Made by a program: the position numbers and the translations under genes
Part shown: positions 60,309 to 64,000 of the stretch, one piece after another
How positions within the stretch are numbered: position 1 is the stretch's first letter
Layout: each line of letters begins with the position of its first letter
Assembly (NCBI RefSeq): GCF_020921035.1
Contig: NC_063153.1
Span: 7,254,001-7,318,000, forward strand
Source of the DNA: Rhodamnia argentea
Taxonomy: Eukaryota > Streptophyta > Magnoliopsida > Myrtales > Myrtaceae
Reading direction: 5' to 3'
Length of the DNA: 64,000 nt
Notes under the pieces: generated by a model
Database searches by the model: none
Told to the model about the DNA's origin: nothing
What the model saw: only the letters and a program-made list of their open reading frames with translations

Positions 60309-61310
60309 GGGAAAATCACCAAAAACATCCTAAACCTATTGTATTTGTGCTAGGCATGGCCACAGGCCGTGAACCGCCGATTTCTGTTCATGAACCGGCG
60401 GTTTCGGTTCGGAATAGCCGGTTTCGGGCGGGTTCAAGGCCCGGTTTCAAGGGGGAGGGAAAGAGCCACGGCTCTTTCCCTAATTTTTTTTTTTTGTGGG
60501 CCGGTTCCTAATTTTTTAAAATTGGAACCGGCCGTGAGGGGCCGGGCCGTTTCCAATAAGGAACCGCTTGTCCCCGTCAATGGGCTGGTTCCGGTTCTTC
60601 CACGGGCCGATTCTGGGCCGGTTTTATGGCCCAAACCGGCCCGTGGCCATCTCTAATTTGTGCCAATTCAGTCATAAGCATCAAATTCATTAATTTACTC
60701 TAAAATCTTTTTATGATTTGTCAATTTAATCATTTTAATAAATTTTTACGTGAAATTGTGGAGTTAACACCAATGGTATGGTCGATGCCGAAGTGAACAA
60801 AATATTCTAATTTTTCTTTAAAAAGTTGATTTTGATTTTATTTTTCTTCTCTCTTTCGTTCTTTCTTTCCGTTTTTTCTTCTAATTCTTACTAGGGTTGA
60901 GGTGGACCCTCACTAGCCATAGGCAAGGATCAAGCCATTGCGACCGGGGTCAAGCCGTTGCCTAGGTCCGGCCAAGGTCACGACACCCTTGCCTATGGGT
61001 CGGCGAAGCGGACCCTTGCTAGCCACGAGCGAGGATCGAGTTGTTGTGACTAGCGGGGGTCGGGCTGTCGCCTTGGTCTAGGTGAGGGTTGCAATACCTT
61101 TGCCCATTCGTCGGCCTCGCTTGGTGTCCGTAAGGGTCGATTGGCCCTCCTCTATGACCGGTAAGGTCAACCGGACTTCATAGGGAAAAAAAAAAAGAAA
61201 AGAAAGAAAGAAAACTGAAAAATAAAATAAAATAAGATTAAATTTCAGAAAATTCAAACAATTTTAGAAAATTACGAAAAAAATTTCTAACATCTTCTCC
61301 TCCACTTGAC
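60309..61310. mobile_element. Older inverted-repeat type element, truncated, hosting a hAT MITE
   Basis: The left arm begins near 'gggaaaatcacc' and contains 'cctaaacctattgtatttgtgc', interrupted at 60351-60655 by a hAT MITE and resuming 'caattcagtc'. This matches the arm of the 45.1-kb element. A GC-rich core with repeated 'caagccgttg'/'gggtcg' phrases lies at about 60890-61160. The right arm is not recognisable, so the right end is approximate. Confidence 0.5.
60351..60655. mobile_element. hAT-type MITE (305 bp) with exact 8-bp target duplication
   Basis: ATTTGTGC flanks it exactly (60343-60350 and 60656-60663). The ends are TAGGCATGGCCAC at left and TAGAGATGGCCAC on the other strand at right. 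The inside is 'ggaaccgg' / 'ccggttcc'-rich with a central T/A tract, the same family as 49183-49381. It inserted into an arm of an older repeat. Confidence 0.9.
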
Positions 61311-61606
61311 AGATTTGGTGCTTTGTTTACTACTAGAAGACCGATGAAAAAGTTTATTATTTTTTCATATGGATGCGAAATAGGTTAGTTCTCAATCCAT
61401 TTAAGACTCATTAAGTTGTTAGGCAACTCATTTATGACCCAGTCAATCCTATTTTTAGGACTTAAGGCATTTCAATTATGATATGCACCATTAAACATAG
61501 GATCTAAATCTATTTTGTCACCTCTAATTTGGTCATGATGTTATTGAACCACTATAAGCGAATCTCAATTATTTGCGAAAAAAAAATTAACCTAACTCGA
61601 TTTTTT
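61311..61606. other. AT-rich spacer between repeats
   Basis: No gene or clear element recognised; contains short 'cctctaatttgg'-type phrases that may be decayed hAT sequence. Confidence 0.3.
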
Positions 61607-62351
61607 GGGATAAGTATACCGAGAGTGCTATAACTTTTGTACGGCGTTCACTTAAGTGTCATAATTTTTTTGCTCACTTGAGTGCCACATCAAAGCAAAA
61701 TCGTTCACTTGAATTTCATTTACGGCAAATCATCTTAAGTGGACTTTTTATTATTATTTATTTATTTTTCGGTGACATGTGGATTTTTATATTTTTTAAT
61801 ATTTTATGAATTTTTTTACTTTTTATTTATATTGATATTTTTATTTCTATTTCTATTTTAATTATTCAATATTTTCCGGAAAAAAGAAAAATCCGCTTGA
61901 ATTTCCCCATAGCCGGCGAGGATCATCGTGAGGGCCCTCGCCGTCCACGCCTGCTAGGTCGGGGGTGAGGACCGCCTTGCCCTCGGCCGGGGAGGCCACG
62001 ACCGAGGGAATGACGGCCCTCGCCCCTGGGTTAATCGGCCGTGGCCGGCGGGGTCCTCACAATGACCCTCGGCGACCAAGAGGGAGAAAACGAAAAAAAA
62101 TAAAAAGACAAAATAAAAAGAAAATTTTCAAAATAACTAAAAAACATAAAATAAAAATCCACAAGTGTATTAAAAAGTTTAAAAGAAATTGCTTCGGTGT
62201 TGTCACGTCATATTTTCCGGCGGAGCAAATCGGCAATGGCATTTAAATGGTCATTTTTTCAAATTTGTGACACTCAAGTGAGAAAAAAAAAGTTGTGATA
62301 TTCAAGAGAACGTCATATATAAGTTATGGTACTCCCGATGTATTTTAACCC
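61607..62351. mobile_element. Mutator-like element (745 bp) with GC-rich core
   Basis: The left end GGGATAAGTATACCGAGAG resembles the element at 1116-2049, and the right end on the other strand is 'GGGTTAAAATACATCGGGAG'. The arms repeat 'cacttaagtg'/'cactcaagtg' units. The GC-rich core (about 61900-62090) carries 'ggccgtggccggcg'-type motifs. The 9-bp flanks match only partly (about six of nine). Confidence 0.65.
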
Positions 62352-62518
62352 TAATTTTTCAAGTTAAAAATATTAAATCTGTATACTTGAGAAATAAAAA
62401 TAAAGTCAAAATATTTTAACTCTGTTATGAGTGTTATCCACATGTTCATCGGCCACCGCCACTCCATCGTCCTCTAAAAACCGCATATCGCGGAATACAG
62501 GCGCGGAACAAGAAAGCA

Positions 62519-64000
62519 ATGGCTTCCTTGACCATGGCTTCCTTCGCTCTGAGACTGCCCCCTTCGTCCTCTCGAGCTTCTCCAGGGTCGGTCCGTCTCG
62601 CGCCGCTCAATGCGGCGACCAACTCTCTGAAGCTCAGCTCCGTCCGTTGCATCTCCGGGTTTCCCTCGCTCCAGTCCCGCAAAGTGTCCGCAGTCTCTCC
62701 CCTCTCTCGGAGCCCGAGGCCTCTGACCGTCGTCTCCGCGAAAGGCTACAAGATGAAGACCCACAAGGTGCTTATGATTTTCTAGGTTCTTTTCGTTCTC
62801 TCTCTCTCTCTCTCTCTCTCTTGATGGGTCTTTCTTCTTCGAGTTTATCTTGTTAAAAGGATTGGTTTGTCAAAAAAGTTCTTTTGGCGCTTCGTGTGAA
62901 TGGTGAATTTTGTGGATAGGCTTCGGCGAAGCGATTCAGAGTGACGGGTAGAGGGAAGATTGTGCGGAGGAGGGCTGGAAAGCAGCATCTGCTCGCGAAG
63001 AAGAACACCAAAAGGAAATGGCGATTGTCAAAGATGGTGGGTTCTTTTTCTTTTTGTGGAATTGACTGTCGTTGCCCCGGCATTTGTTGCTGTCGTTGTT
63101 GTTACTGTTGATTTTGTTGCTGCTGCTTTAAATTTGTTAACTTGCAGCTACGTTCTTCCAAAATGCATGTTTGTTGCAGAACTGACTGGAGCTAGAGCAT
63201 TTGTCTGGATGATCATTTTCTTATAATTTGCTTTTATACCATCGGATAGGGACAAGTTGCATTAAACAATTACTGAATTCTGCTGAAACCAAGTTTTGAA
63301 TACCAATTACCAATCGTCGAATCATCTGTAAACTTATAGACAAGCTGTTGCACTAATTTCTTTCTCATCCTCCGCAATCTCAATGATTCAGTCATGGGCT
63401 TGCTTCTTTAGCACTCATATATGCAGAGTGATCCTTTTTCCTTTGCTGGACTGTTTGCCTGAATTGTTGAGATGCTTATGTCCTGCCTCATGCTATTTTG
63501 AAGAAGATGGACTGTTTGGACTATGGTTAACTTCTACAACCGGGTCTTTCTTTCTTTTACTAAGTTCAGTTACCTGCGAAATGTGAGTCATATCTAGTAC
63601 AGTTCTTACGCACTTTGCAAATTTGCATCAGCAGTAATTGGACTAGGTTTATACTTGTTCTATATCTTGCTTTGCATCATTGGTTGCTAAGGTAGCCTGG
63701 ATTAATGCTTAGGGGATCTCAAATCAACTACACGCTGCTATGTATGCAAAAGGAACTCTTGGCAGTGCATGTGGCATAAAGTGTAGTGGGTTGCAGTTCG
63801 TAATTTTAGTGGTTTGCTGTTGGTGTACATCTCATGTTAGTAATTTTAGATCAGTTGGAACATAGGTGGTGATTTCCTGGTAAAAAGAGTAAGTTGGTTG
63901 CATGTGGAGAGATGAAACCTTTGTAGAGTAAGTAATGCTATCAAATGGTTGTTATTGATGCCATAGAGATTCAATCAATTAAAAGCACCGGTTCTACACT
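62519..64000 (+). CDS. RPL35: Plastid ribosomal protein bL35c precursor (3' end outside window)
   Basis: Exon 1 (62519-62767) and exon 2 (62920-63036) encode 122 residues in frame. The first 75 or so are a Ser/Ala/Arg-rich chloroplast transit peptide ending near '[13 protein letters not shown]'. The mature part '[20 protein letters not shown]', 'KQHLLAKKN' and 'KRKWRLSKM' is the conserved bL35 core. The family's last 20-25 residues (normally after 'SKM') are missing; exon 2 ends at a GT donor (63037) and I see no matching exon up to 64000, so the final exon lies beyond the window. The protein is a component of the 50S subunit of chloroplast ribosomes. An ATG at 62534 in the same frame is an alternative start. 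Confidence 0.93.

Overview
This is nuclear DNA from a flowering plant, most likely a woody eudicot. Genes are split by many GT-AG introns, promoters carry TATA boxes, and AT-rich intergenic DNA is full of small non-autonomous transposons. Products are plant-specific: a WRINKLED-type double-AP2 factor, a plastid ribosomal protein precursor and a DUF4220/DUF594 protein. I cannot fix the species; some repeats look Myrtaceae-like to me, which is only an impression.

Layout. 1-1106 has no readable gene but holds a promoter-like stretch resembling the promoter of the DUF4220 gene. 1116-2049 is a Mutator-like miniature element. 2374-9039 is a 6.7-kb CACTA transposon with exact ends and a CTA target duplication. 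It is packed with foreign DNA: TPR exons of a cyclophilin-40 gene, a piece resembling an F-box/LRR gene, and plastid atpA and ycf2 fragments. 9731-10210 is a decayed copia reverse transcriptase piece. 11250-11781 is a Harbinger-like MITE. 11959-15822 is bounded by a 16-bp target duplication with a poly(T) end, indicating LINE-type retrotransposition, and seems to be split by a 3.1-kb unclassified insertion. 16466-18445 (minus) is an intact DUF4220/DUF594 membrane protein gene. 19170-23421 holds more MITEs and an LTR relic.

24529-32092 (plus) is a complete 14-exon TFIID subunit TAF4 gene with a solo copia-type LTR inside intron 4 and one GC-AG intron. 34125-34990 (minus) is an unidentified gene remnant split by a MITE. 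36120-39153 (minus) is a complete eight-exon WRI4/WRI3-like AP2 gene with the typical 9-nt micro-exon. 39.3-53.6 kb is gene-poor and rich in hAT-type MITEs, several with recognisable 8-bp duplications. 53791-58589 (plus) is a four-exon heptahelical PAQR protein (HHP) gene. 59321-59764 (minus) is a two-exon gene for a small, probably plastid-targeted, membrane protein. 59.8-62.35 kb is again repeats, with a hAT MITE nested in an older element. 62519 to beyond the window end (plus) is the plastid ribosomal protein bL35c gene, truncated at its 3' end.

The genes form no operon or cluster. The common theme is insertion of class II elements, from clean MITEs to a gene-capturing CACTA, between and inside ordinary genes. 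For the TAF4, WRI4, HHP and small-protein models the exon lengths sum to a multiple of three, which supports the intron assignments. No search could be run, so family names rest on recognised protein motifs.
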